DNA from: an uncultured Alphaproteobacteria bacterium
Lineage (GTDB): Bacteria; Pseudomonadota; Alphaproteobacteria; RF32; CAG-239
Reading direction: 5' to 3'
Assembly: GCA_944392315.1 (NCBI GenBank)
Contig: CALXWH010000003.1
Coordinates: forward strand, 1 to 64,000
DNA length: 64,000 nt
Under the pieces are notes generated by a model that saw only the letters and a list, made by a program, of their open reading frames with translations, ran no database searches and had not been told where the DNA came from. Positions 34,925 through 42,698 of this stretch are shown piece by piece; position 1 is the first letter of the stretch, and each line of letters begins with the position of its first letter. Position numbers and translations under genes: made by a program.

Positions 34925-35464
34925 ATGAAATATATATGTACAGTTTGCGGGCAAGTTATTGAAAGCGACACAATGCCTGAAGTTTGCCCAGTATGCGGCG
35001 CTAAAACTTTTAAGGTTTTGGATGAAGAAAATAAAACTTATGCCGATGAACATAGAATCGGTGTTGCCAAAGGTTTGGATGAACGTGTTGTCGCAGGCCT
35101 TCGTGAACACTTTAACGGTGAATGCTGCGAAGTTGGTATGTATATCGCTATGAGCCGTCAGGCTGACCGTGAAGGCTATCCGGAAATTGCAGAAGCTTTC
35201 AAACGCTACGCTTTGGATGAAGCTGATCACGCTGCTCGTATTGCCGAAATGCTCGGTGAAGTTGTTACAGATTCAACTGAGAAAAACGTTCAAATGCGTG
35301 CTGATGCCGAATTTGGTGCTTGTGACGGTAAAAAGAAAATTGCTACTTTGGCTAAAGAACTTGGCTATGATGCTATTCACGACAGCATCCACGAAATGGC
35401 TAAAGACGAAGCTCGTCACGGTAGAGGCTTTGACGGTTTGTTGAAACGTTATTTCAATAAATAA
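34925..35464 (+). CDS. Rubrerythrin with N-terminal rubredoxin domain
   Basis: A 179-residue non-haem iron peroxidase that reduces hydrogen peroxide in anaerobes. A rubredoxin-type domain sits first: Cys5-x-x-Cys8 and Cys21-x-x-Cys24. The ferritin-like diiron helices follow with E-x-x-H/D motifs ([16 protein letters not shown]). This is the reverse order of classical rubrerythrin (ferritin-like then rubredoxin). I start at ATG 34925, with AAAGGGA upstream; earlier in-frame ATGs at 34874 and 34907 would add a non-family leader. Codon use is that of a well-expressed gene. It has its own terminator. Confidence 0.93.
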   Translation: MKYICTVCGQVIESDTMPEVCPVCGAKTFKVLDEENKTYADEHRIGVAKGLDERVVAGLREHFNGECCEVGMYIAMSRQADREGYPEIAEAFKRYALDEADHAARIAEMLGEVVTDSTEKNVQMRADAEFGACDGKKKIATLAKELGYDAIHDSIHEMAKDEARHGRGFDGLLKRYFNK

Positions 35465-35481
35465 TTCTTGCGCTTAAGATT

Positions 35482-35517
35482 AAAGCACCAAACCTCTCGG
35501 CTTGGTGCTTTTATTTT
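35482..35517. terminator. Bidirectional intrinsic terminator
   Basis: A 10-bp stem (35482-35491 with 35502-35511) with a T-rich downstream arm. Ends rubrerythrin and, on the other strand, faces the thioredoxin-fold lipoprotein gene. Confidence 0.8.
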
Positions 35518-35521
35518 TCTC

Positions 35522-35896
35522 TTACTTTTCCTTCGGGGCTGTTTGGCTTTGCGGACGAAAGGCTTTGGCATAGCGGTTAAAATCTTTAACTTGCTGATTA
35601 CCCCAACCCATTATGTATTGATTTCCCATGACAATAAACGGTGTTCCTAAATTTTGTTGGGATACCTTAAATTTACGTGCATAACCCAACATATATCCCA
35701 TATTATTGCCTTCGCGAATGTTCAACTCTTTGATGTCATAATTTTTGTAATATCTTTGCATATATTCACGCGCATGCTCGCAGTGGATACATCCCGGTTG
35801 CGAAAAAACATAAATACGATTTGTGGTATTTTCACTTTTGCAGCCGTTTATGATAAATGCCGATACAATCAATAGGCAAGCTAGAATTTTTTTCAT
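35522..35896 (-). CDS. Glutaredoxin/thioredoxin-fold lipoprotein
   Basis: A 124-residue protein with a lipoprotein signal: hydrophobic stretch then INGC with Cys19 as the lipidated residue. The glutaredoxin-like active site is Cys36-Ile-His-Cys39 in a VFSQPGC context, and GTPFIVMG supplies the cis-Pro motif. It should act in disulfide exchange at the periplasmic face. Single gene, ending at a terminator shared with rubrerythrin. Confidence 0.82.
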   Translation of the reverse strand: MKKILACLLIVSAFIINGCKSENTTNRIYVFSQPGCIHCEHAREYMQRYYKNYDIKELNIREGNNMGYMLGYARKFKVSQQNLGTPFIVMGNQYIMGWGNQQVKDFNRYAKAFRPQSQTAPKEK

Positions 35897-35991
35897 TTAT
35901 ACCTTATCCTTTCTTTTTTAATCTGTTGATGAATTTATCTAAAAACTCTTAAAAATTATTAAACGTATTGCCGCTTTGTGCACTAATATTC

Positions 35992-36020
35992 TTGACATAA
36001 CTTTTTTTTAGGTGTTAAAT
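35992..36020 (+). promoter_or_regulatory. Promoter of proS
   Basis: TTGACA (35992-35997), 17-base spacer, TTAAAT (36015-36020), ~44 bases before the start. Confidence 0.55.
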
Positions 36021-36063
36021 TTGCTCGCTTTTTAAAACAATTTTAATAAAAGGATATTTGGTT

Positions 36064-37587
36064 ATGGCTCTGAAAAATATTAGAGAGAACAGCTATCCGG
36101 ATTGGTATCAAAATGTGATAGCTGCTGCTGATATGGCCGAAGTTTCCTCTTCTCCGGGGTGTATGGTTATTAAACCTTGGGGGTACGGAATTTGGGAACG
36201 TATTCAGCGCTTATTAGATGAAAAGATTAAGGAAACTAATCACGAAAATTGTTATTTCCCGCTTTTCATCCCGTTAAGCTATTTCCAAAAAGAAGCCGAA
36301 CACGTTGAAGGTTTTGCTAAAGAAATGGCTATTGTTACTCATTCTCGCTTGAGCTTGGAAGATGGTAAACTCGTTCCGGCCAGCCCACTTGAAGAACCTC
36401 TTATCGTTCGACCTACTTCAGAGACCATTATTGCCGATTCATTCTCTAAATGGGTACACTCTTATCGTGATTTGCCGGTTTTGATTAACCAATGGGCTAA
36501 CGTCGTTCGTTGGGAAATGAGACCGCGTTTATTCTTGCGTACTCGTGAATTCTTGTGGCAAGAAGGACATACCGCTCACGCCACTTTCCAAGAGGCTGAG
36601 CAAGAAGCCGAAACAATGCTTAAAGTGTATGAAGATTTGTGTGTTAATGATATGGCGATGCCGGTCATTCAAGGCAAAAAGCCGGAATATGATAAATTCC
36701 CGGGCGCCGTTACAACTTATTGCATTGAAGCTATGATGCAAGATGGACGCTCTTTACAAGCCGGTACTTCTCACTTCTTGGGGCAGAACTTTGCTAAATC
36801 TGCAAACATCACGTTCATTAACTCTAATAATGAATCTGAATTTGCTTACACAACCTCTTGGGGTGTTTCTACACGTCTTATCGGTGGTTTAATCATGACA
36901 CACGCTGACGATGAAGGTATGTGCGTTCCGCCGAAACTGGCTCCTTATCAGGTGGTTATTATCCCTATTCTTAAAGATAAGAGTAAAACGGATGAAATTA
37001 ACGCTTATGCCGAAAAAATCAAAAACGCTATTAAAGAGAAATTCTTTGGCGGCGAGAAGGTTCGCGTTAAACTTGATAATCGTCCGAAAGAGGCTGTTGA
37101 CAAGATGTGGGAATGGACACGTAAAGGTGCGCCGCTTATTGTTGAAGTCGGGGCTAAAGATTTGGAGAAGAACGCCGTTATGTTCCGTAACCGTATCAAT
37201 ATCAGCGGTAGTGATTGGAAGAATTTTGAAGATGTGGAGGCCTTTATTGCTTCTGTTTCCGATAAATTGCAGAACATTCAAGACACGATGTTGAAACGGG
37301 CTCAAGAACGCTTGCAACATAACGTTGTGACCGACATCAAAACAGCAAAAGATTTTAAAGAATATTTTGCTCATCAAAATGTTTATTTGGAAGACAACGG
37401 TAAAGCGCCAAAAGTTGCCTTTGTTCGCGGTAAGTGGTCCGGCGATGAGGCTACTCTTGATACATTGAAAGAAATGCGTTTGACTATTCGTTGCATTCCG
37501 TTTGATCAAAGCGGAACCGAAGGCGAATGTCTGCTTTCCGGAAAACCGGGCGCAACGCTTGATGTTATCTACGCGCGTTCTTACTAA
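36064..37587 (+). CDS. proS: Prolyl-tRNA synthetase, archaeal/eukaryotic-like type
   Basis: A 507-residue class II aminoacyl-tRNA synthetase that charges tRNA-Pro. Motif 1 lies around PGCMVIKPWGYGIWERI. Motif 2 and its surroundings include RPTSETII, QWANVVRWEMRPRLFLRTREFLWQEGHTAH, and motif 3 is STRLIGGLIMTHADDEG. The anticodon-binding domain follows, with a C-terminal zinc-type domain lacking clear Cys ligands. The absence of the bacterial insertion domain and the RTREFLWQEGHTAHAT signature mark the archaeal/eukaryotic-like (type 3) family. Most Alphaproteobacteria use the bacterial short type, so this may be an acquired replacement. ATG 36064 has AAAAGGA ~10 bases upstream. Confidence 0.95.
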   Translation: MALKNIRENSYPDWYQNVIAAADMAEVSSSPGCMVIKPWGYGIWERIQRLLDEKIKETNHENCYFPLFIPLSYFQKEAEHVEGFAKEMAIVTHSRLSLEDGKLVPASPLEEPLIVRPTSETIIADSFSKWVHSYRDLPVLINQWANVVRWEMRPRLFLRTREFLWQEGHTAHATFQEAEQEAETMLKVYEDLCVNDMAMPVIQGKKPEYDKFPGAVTTYCIEAMMQDGRSLQAGTSHFLGQNFAKSANITFINSNNESEFAYTTSWGVSTRLIGGLIMTHADDEGMCVPPKLAPYQVVIIPILKDKSKTDEINAYAEKIKNAIKEKFFGGEKVRVKLDNRPKEAVDKMWEWTRKGAPLIVEVGAKDLEKNAVMFRNRINISGSDWKNFEDVEAFIASVSDKLQNIQDTMLKRAQERLQHNVVTDIKTAKDFKEYFAHQNVYLEDNGKAPKVAFVRGKWSGDEATLDTLKEMRLTIRCIPFDQSGTEGECLLSGKPGATLDVIYARSY

Positions 37588-37613
37588 TTCGCTCATTTAG
37601 AAACGCTTTATCT

Positions 37614-37650
37614 CACCTCTTGAGGCTTTGGTCTTGAGAGGTGTTTTTTT
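37614..37650 (+). terminator. Intrinsic terminator of proS
   Basis: CACCTCT (37614-37620) pairs with AGAGGTG (37637-37643), with further pairing inside, then seven T residues. Confidence 0.85.
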
Positions 37651-37660
37651 GCTTTATATA

Positions 37661-37697
37661 CAAAAAATGCGTTAGCTCTTTTTACAAGAGGTAACGC
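37661..37697 (-). terminator. Intrinsic terminator of small membrane protein gene
   Basis: On the minus strand GCGTTA (37692-37697) pairs with TAACGC (37669-37674), extended by an inner CTCTT/AAGAG stem, followed by T residues. Confidence 0.78.
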
Positions 37698-37704
37698 TTT
37701 AAAA

Positions 37705-37965
37705 TCATCTCGGGGCCAATGTACCTTCCAGTTCTTTTATCAGATTTTTGCCGTTTAATAACCGTGCAAAGTACCTGATTTCAATCAAAGACAGTCTATC
37801 TGACCATTTGAAAAAATGTCTTGGCTCTTTTATCACATACCTACTTCGGATTTTTTTACGAAGTTCATGTCTTTCTTTTTTGATAAAATGAGTTAACCAC
37901 TGGGTGCTGCAAATTACGATTGCGACACCGCACATGACTACGATAATCGTTATTACTTTTTCCAT
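37705..37965 (-). CDS. Small hypothetical membrane protein
   Basis: An 86-residue protein with one N-terminal hydrophobic segment (residues ~4-24) and a basic C-terminal part. No family is recognised. It has its own terminator just after the stop, supporting a real transcribed gene. The basic residues after the span predict a cytoplasmic tail. Confidence 0.55.
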   Translation of the reverse strand: MEKVITIIVVMCGVAIVICSTQWLTHFIKKERHELRKKIRSRYVIKEPRHFFKWSDRLSLIEIRYFARLLNGKNLIKELEGTLAPR

Positions 37966-38131
37966 AGCACAATAATTTTAAAATTATAAAAACACGTCGG
38001 CGATATTATGGTGTTTCTTTTTTTATGTCAATATTTTTTCTTCTGTCTTATTCGCTTTTTCATCTGTCTCTATTCTTATTTTTTATTTCAAGTATTTATT
38101 TTTGGTTACACCGCTTATAGACAAAAAGTTC

Positions 38132-38159
38132 TTGCAAAAATATTTTTTTGTGTTATATA
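38132..38159 (+). promoter_or_regulatory. Probable promoter
   Basis: TTGCAA (38132-38137), 16-base spacer, TATATA (38154-38159), 22 bases before the ATG at 38182. The rest of 37966-38131 is AT-rich and shows no gene. Confidence 0.45.
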
Positions 38160-38181
38160 CCTATGGTGATATTTTAAGTCT

Positions 38182-38622
38182 ATGTTTATTTTTAAAACTA
38201 TTTCTATGAACAAGAAAAAATTTAGAGGACAGAACGGCCAAGCTGTTTCCCCTCGCAAAAGACAGCAAAAAACTGCTACAGTGATTAACCGCCCCTCATC
38301 ACCTTACATTGTTTTGCAATGCCTGGCGGATATCTATAATTTAGATAGAAATCTGCTTTCGTTTGCCATTGCAGAAACTTCTGATGATGACGGCTCCTTT
38401 GTTCCTGAACCGGTGGTGCTTATCGCTCACTCTGATAAGTACATTGATTTGAAACACGGTATTATCCAGCAAAACGCTCATGCGCGTAACGCCAAGCAAA
38501 ACTTTTTTGCGGCAGTCGTCAAATTTGAAGACGGCGATTTTGTTTTTTCCGCACCTCGCGTTGAAGCCAAAATCAACAAAAACGTTTTGATTAAACACTA
38601 CGGCACGGCTATTGTCGGATGA
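38182..38622 (+). CDS. Small hypothetical protein
   Basis: A 146-residue basic protein (138 if it starts at the second ATG, 38206). The first ~40 residues are Lys/Arg/Gln-rich and probably disordered; the rest looks like a compact alpha/beta domain. No family is recognised and no ribosome binding site distinguishes the two starts. Monocistronic, with its own promoter and a strong terminator. Confidence 0.55.
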   Translation: MFIFKTISMNKKKFRGQNGQAVSPRKRQQKTATVINRPSSPYIVLQCLADIYNLDRNLLSFAIAETSDDDGSFVPEPVVLIAHSDKYIDLKHGIIQQNAHARNAKQNFFAAVVKFEDGDFVFSAPRVEAKINKNVLIKHYGTAIVG

Positions 38623-38649
38623 TAATCAGTTCTTCGTTCTTGAAAACAA

Positions 38650-38684
38650 AAACACCGCTTCCTTATGGATAGCGGTGTTTTCTT
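38650..38684. terminator. Bidirectional intrinsic terminator
   Basis: A 10-bp stem (38650-38659 with 38671-38680), A-rich left flank and T-rich right flank, between convergent genes. Confidence 0.85.
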
Positions 38685-38701
38685 TTGTGGACTTTTGAGG
38701 G

Positions 38702-39268
38702 TTAAAAGCCCTGTATCGGATACGGACTGAATTTTACATACGTTGCATGGTCATGCAAGCCCGTATAGTGATACATGGCTTCTTTTTGTATCCCTTCCAA
38801 AGTATAGCCTGCGCGCAATGCGACGTGTGCCGAATTGATGTTATTCACATCACAACATATGGTTACGCGGTGCATTCCTTCTTCAAAAAGCTCTTTTTCC
38901 ACCGCTAATACGGCCTCGGTCATATAACCTTTTTTAGTTTCTGACTTGCGCAGCCAATAGCCCAGTTCTGCGGATTGATTCATGAATTGAATGTTGTGGA
39001 CACCTATGCTACCGAGTAATTTATTTTCATCTCGGCTGTAAATGTCGTAGCACCACTCATCATCATCATCCCATTTTTTGAAGAACATATCCGTTGATTT
39101 TATCACGTCTTTTAATGATTGAGTTTTATCTACCCAAAACAGATATTCTCGGATAAAATCCCGGCTTTCTTCAATCGCTTCCCACATTTCGGCGTCATGT
39201 TCGTGTTGGCGCTTCAATATCAACAATCGCTTACTGACGATTGTTTCTTTTAACTTAAACTTTTCCAT
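38702..39268 (-). CDS. GNAT-family N-acetyltransferase, RimJ/RimL-like
   Basis: A 188-residue acetyl-CoA-dependent acetyltransferase. The GNAT core is visible: LLGSIGVHNI strand, AELGYWL strand, the acetyl-CoA loop around ETKKGYMTEAV, and NINSAHVALRAGYTLEG with the conserved Asn and late Gly-Tyr. This is the RimJ/RimL/Acetyltransf_3 pattern seen in enzymes that modify ribosomal protein N-termini or small molecules. Substrate unknown. It is monocistronic, closed by the bidirectional terminator at 38650-38684. Confidence 0.85.
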   Translation of the reverse strand: MEKFKLKETIVSKRLLILKRQHEHDAEMWEAIEESRDFIREYLFWVDKTQSLKDVIKSTDMFFKKWDDDDEWCYDIYSRDENKLLGSIGVHNIQFMNQSAELGYWLRKSETKKGYMTEAVLAVEKELFEEGMHRVTICCDVNNINSAHVALRAGYTLEGIQKEAMYHYTGLHDHATYVKFSPYPIQGF

Positions 39269-39322
39269 CTGAACTCCTGTTTTAAATTAATAATATTTTA
39301 TATGTTTATTTTTTTTTGACAA

Positions 39323-39360
39323 GAAAAAATCCTCACTCCGTGTAACACGAAATGAGGATT
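39323..39360 (-). terminator. Intrinsic terminator
   Basis: Stem 39329-39336 with 39353-39360 and inner pairing; on the minus strand it is followed by a T run. Ends the 277-residue protein gene. Confidence 0.8.
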
Positions 39361-39371
39361 ATTTTTTTATT

Positions 39372-40205
39372 TTAAGCTTCTTCTGCAGCATGCGTCTCTT
39401 CTACCAGCGCACGCCGACGAGCGTAAAATTCTTGCTGAGCCTTTGAGCGCAATCCATACTTTTCAAAGTACTTTTCGGCTAACTCAAAATGATTTTTCAC
39501 CAACATTTGTTGCGATAAATCGGATATCAGTTCATTTGCTTTTATCCTTAGTGCAACCATACTTGCCGGTGCTTTTTCCAGCAGTGTTTCTTCTTGTTCT
39601 TTAGATAATTTCACTTTTTGGATGAGGTAACGAACAGCAAAACTATCCGTTGATTGTTCCAAGAGGAAATTTAACAAGTCATCCGTCATAATGTCTCTGG
39701 CGTTATTGTCTATATACGCCTTGAACAATTCTATGCCTACGGTCTTGTTTGATTTGACCATCCCTTGTATGTAGCCATATTCGGGGATACGCTTAAACCG
39801 CCGAGCACTTTCGTAGTAGCCGTTCGGCGACAGATAACTTTCAAGAAATAAAACATCGTTTTTAGATACCATCAGGTTCTGCTGTTCCTCATTTAAGATG
39901 TTATTTCTCAATATGCTCTGAACCAATTTCATCGTATTCAACTCTTGTTCGTCACCAAAATATTCCAATATGTTGGTTATTTGGTATGACGACAGTTGAT
40001 TATACTTGATATACTCCATCAGGAGTGGGATCTTTTTTTCACGGATTAAATAATCCACGATTTCATCGTTCAACCTATGCTTTCGCACGTACCGTACGAA
40101 CAGCCCAAACCCCATGAATCTGACAAGGAGTTTTTGGAAAAATTTATTCAGTTCCATAATATTATAAGAATAAAAGTTAGACATAATTTTATAAAATTCT
40201 GTCAT
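39372..40205 (-). CDS. Helical hypothetical protein
   Basis: A 277-residue mostly alpha-helical protein with no signal peptide or clear membrane span. It looks like a repeat-type helical fold but I cannot define a repeat. Alternative starts exist at residues 8 and 17 (M-E-L-N); no ribosome binding site is convincing, so the N-terminus is uncertain. No family is recognised. It has its own terminator, and the region upstream (40206-40278) carries no other gene. Confidence 0.55.
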   Translation of the reverse strand: MTEFYKIMSNFYSYNIMELNKFFQKLLVRFMGFGLFVRYVRKHRLNDEIVDYLIREKKIPLLMEYIKYNQLSSYQITNILEYFGDEQELNTMKLVQSILRNNILNEEQQNLMVSKNDVLFLESYLSPNGYYESARRFKRIPEYGYIQGMVKSNKTVGIELFKAYIDNNARDIMTDDLLNFLLEQSTDSFAVRYLIQKVKLSKEQEETLLEKAPASMVALRIKANELISDLSQQMLVKNHFELAEKYFEKYGLRSKAQQEFYARRRALVEETHAAEEA

Positions 40206-40278
40206 ATAATAGCTTTTTTTATATATTTGTCAAGCATTTTCGTTCGGCGCTTTCTTATATCAACTTTTTAGATAGCAA

Positions 40279-40318
40279 AATCCCGTCTAAACCTTATGGT
40301 CTAAACGGGATTCTTTTA
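40279..40318 (-). terminator. Intrinsic terminator of hydG
   Basis: Stem 40279-40286 with 40305-40312, with an inner ACC/GGT hairpin; short T stretch on the minus strand. Directly after the hydG stop. Confidence 0.65.
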
Positions 40319-40320
40319 CT

Positions 40321-41736
40321 TTAGAAAAAGACGATTTTACCTTCTTTTAGCAGTTCCATACGCTTTTGCAGCACTCTCTTTTGAGAATCTGAAAGCACTG
40401 ACATCTCCTGTTTGAGCAGTTTGGCGCCAATGGCTTGTGTTTCCGGCGTGGCGTAATTATCCAAATACTCTTTGAGCGTTAACAAAGCATTTGGCGTGCA
40501 GAATTTATGAATTTGCTGCTTTTTGCAAATGGCCATAAAATCTTCACCGACACGACCGTTGCCATAGCACGATGTGCAGAAACTCGGCACATGATGTTGC
40601 TCCATTAACCAACGTACAACTTCATCCAAACTTCGGTTATCCGAAATTTCAAACTGCGAGCTATCCGGCTCTTCTTCATGAGAGGCATATCCGCCAACAC
40701 TTGTTTTTGAGCCTCCGCTGATTTGCGATATTCCCAACCTCAGCGCTTTCTCCCTTATCCGCTTGCCTTCTCGGGTGGAAATTATTAACCCCGTATATGG
40801 CACAGAAATGCGAAGTAAGGCGATGATCTTTAAGAATATTTCATCCGGAAGAGCATTTTCAAAATCTGTCGTTTTGATGTCATCTGCCGGACATAATCGC
40901 GGAACGCTTATCGTATGCGGCCCTGCCCCATACTTGGCTTCCAAATGTTCGGCGTGCATCAGTAAACTGACAAATTCTGAAGCATAATTATGCAACCCGA
41001 ACAAAACGCCCAATCCGACATCTTCTATGCCTGCTTGCATGGCTCTATCCATGGCTTCCGTATGCCACTCGTAATTTGCTTTCGGGCCGCGCGGATGAAG
41101 CCGCTCATAATCCTCTTTGTTATATGTTTCTTGAAACAAAATGTAGGTTCCGATTTTGGCTTCGTGCAGACGGCGATAGTTTTCTACCGTGGTTGCCGCT
41201 ATGTTCACATTCACTCGCCTGATGGCGCCTGATTTGTGTTTGATGCCATAAATCGTATCTATACTCTCAAGAATATACTCCAGAGGATTCATAACCGGAT
41301 GTTCTCCGGCCTCTAACGCTAAGCGCTTATGCCCCATATCCTGCAAAGCTATCACTTCCGCTTTTATCTCTTCTTGAGTCATTTTTTTGCGGAAAATGTG
41401 TTGGTTTTGAGAATGATATGGGCAATACGTACAACCGTTCACGCAATAATTGCTCACATAAAGCGGCGCAAACAGAACAATGCGATTGCCATAATAGGCT
41501 TCTTTTATCTGCTCGGCTAGTTGGAAAATTTGATGATTGATATCTTCATTTTCACATAGGAGCAATACAGCAGCTTCAACATGGGTTAGCCCATGCTTGG
41601 CGCGGGCTTTATCCAAAATGTAGTTGAGCATAAACGGATCTTTACAATACTTTTTGGCGTAACTCAGCGCGAAGCTGACTTCCTGCGGATTGATAAAACT
41701 TTGCGCTTTATCTGACATTAAATCATACTTTTCCAT
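40321..41736 (-). CDS. hydG: [FeFe]-hydrogenase maturase HydG (radical SAM)
   Basis: A 471-residue radical-SAM enzyme of H-cluster assembly. The radical-SAM cluster motif is Cys98-x3-Cys102-x2-Cys105 (CVNGCTYC). The second, C-terminal cluster motif CX2CX22C is present at Cys387, Cys390 and Cys413, with the family-like GNGRVGEDFMAICK segment between. HydG cleaves tyrosine to p-cresol and delivers Fe(CO)2(CN) units for the di-iron subcluster. No hydE, hydF or hydA is in the window. The upstream gene is elbB, separated by a strong terminator, so hydG probably has its own promoter. A ThiH-type enzyme is excluded by the C-terminal Cys pattern. Confidence 0.93.
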   Translation of the reverse strand: MEKYDLMSDKAQSFINPQEVSFALSYAKKYCKDPFMLNYILDKARAKHGLTHVEAAVLLLCENEDINHQIFQLAEQIKEAYYGNRIVLFAPLYVSNYCVNGCTYCPYHSQNQHIFRKKMTQEEIKAEVIALQDMGHKRLALEAGEHPVMNPLEYILESIDTIYGIKHKSGAIRRVNVNIAATTVENYRRLHEAKIGTYILFQETYNKEDYERLHPRGPKANYEWHTEAMDRAMQAGIEDVGLGVLFGLHNYASEFVSLLMHAEHLEAKYGAGPHTISVPRLCPADDIKTTDFENALPDEIFLKIIALLRISVPYTGLIISTREGKRIREKALRLGISQISGGSKTSVGGYASHEEEPDSSQFEISDNRSLDEVVRWLMEQHHVPSFCTSCYGNGRVGEDFMAICKKQQIHKFCTPNALLTLKEYLDNYATPETQAIGAKLLKQEMSVLSDSQKRVLQKRMELLKEGKIVFF

Positions 41737-41813
41737 ACATATCTATATTTAAATGATTAATTTTAGAATTTTGATGTATGACTTTTTTTGATTTTTGTCA
41801 ATACGGCATCTAT

Positions 41814-41847
41814 AAAAAAAGCGCAGAATCCACTCTACGCTTTTTTT
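41814..41847 (-). terminator. Intrinsic terminator of elbB
   Basis: Poly-A/GCG stem (41814-41827 with 41834-41847) with one mismatch, ATCCAC loop and T run on the minus strand. Lies between elbB and hydG. Confidence 0.85.
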
Positions 41848-41869
41848 CTTTTTCTGATACTAAGAGGCT

Positions 41870-42535
41870 TTATTGAGCTAACTCTAACATAGCCTTTATC
41901 AAAGATTTTGCTCCTTTGTTTACCTCTGTAATATTACTTGCCAACATATAAGCCGGTGTGGTTACGATGCGATTTTTAACATCAACACACGCATCTTCCA
42001 CTTTGGTGTCTTGCTGATGGGCTCCGGTTGCCTCTATGGACTTTGCGACTGTTTTATCGTTCCCTATTGTGACGGTAATACCATATTTCCCCAAAACTTT
42101 GGCCACAATTACGGGCGCAATGCACATCGCACCGATGACTTTCTTTTGCTTATAGGCTTCTTCCAAAATGCGACTGATTGAATTTTCTACCCGACAGTCT
42201 ATCCCGGCTTTGGCAAAATCACACCAGTTTGTTACGGCACCCAGGCCTCCCGGCAATAAAATTGCATCGTACGCACTTAAATCTAATTCGCTGATATCTT
42301 TTATATCGCCTCTGGCCAAACGGGCGGATTCTACCAATACATTACGGCGCTCTGAGGTCTTTTCCGATGTTAAACCGTTTATCACAACAGCTTGCTCAAT
42401 ATTCGGCGCATAACAATCATAGGTGCAACCTGCATCCGAGATGGCTAGCATGGCGGTCACCGTTTCATGAATTTCTGATCCGTCGGCACGGCCGCATCCG
42501 GATAATATCATTGCAAATCTTGGCATCTTCTTCAT
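41870..42535 (-). CDS. elbB: ElbB-like DJ-1/PfpI-superfamily glyoxalase
   Basis: A 221-residue protein of the ElbB/ES1 branch of the DJ-1/PfpI superfamily. The N-terminal ILSGCGRADGSEIHE motif, LLPGGLGAVTNWCDFA, and the nucleophile elbow IGAMCIAP with the conserved Cys are visible. ElbB has been linked to isoprenoid biosynthesis and weak glyoxalase activity. An AAAGGAGAG ribosome binding site precedes ATG 42535. Its transcript ends at 41814-41847. Confidence 0.9.
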   Translation of the reverse strand: MKKMPRFAMILSGCGRADGSEIHETVTAMLAISDAGCTYDCYAPNIEQAVVINGLTSEKTSERRNVLVESARLARGDIKDISELDLSAYDAILLPGGLGAVTNWCDFAKAGIDCRVENSISRILEEAYKQKKVIGAMCIAPVIVAKVLGKYGITVTIGNDKTVAKSIEATGAHQQDTKVEDACVDVKNRIVTTPAYMLASNITEVNKGAKSLIKAMLELAQ

Positions 42536-42622
42536 TTTTACTCTCCTTTGGTTCGTTTTGTTTCTTTCTTATACATAATACAAAATTAAAAAAAATTTAA
42601 GTGTTTTGGTTTATCTATTCTA

Positions 42623-42650
42623 TTGATTTATTTTTAAGCGTGATTATACT
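42623..42650 (+). promoter_or_regulatory. Sigma-70 promoter of M16 peptidase gene
   Basis: TTGATT (42623-42628), 16-base spacer, TATACT (42645-42650), ~49 bases before ATG 42699. Confidence 0.6.
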
Positions 42651-42698
42651 GTTTGAACTTAAGTATCTGTTGTAATTTTTTTTGTGAAGTTTTGGGTT

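Noticed and set aside
34841..35230. 129-residue minus-strand frame opposite rubrerythrin
   Set aside because: Shadow of the rubrerythrin gene; its product has no family features.
36889..37596. 235-residue minus-strand frame opposite proS
   Set aside because: It is the complement of a well-supported ProRS gene and has no recognisable composition or ribosome binding site.
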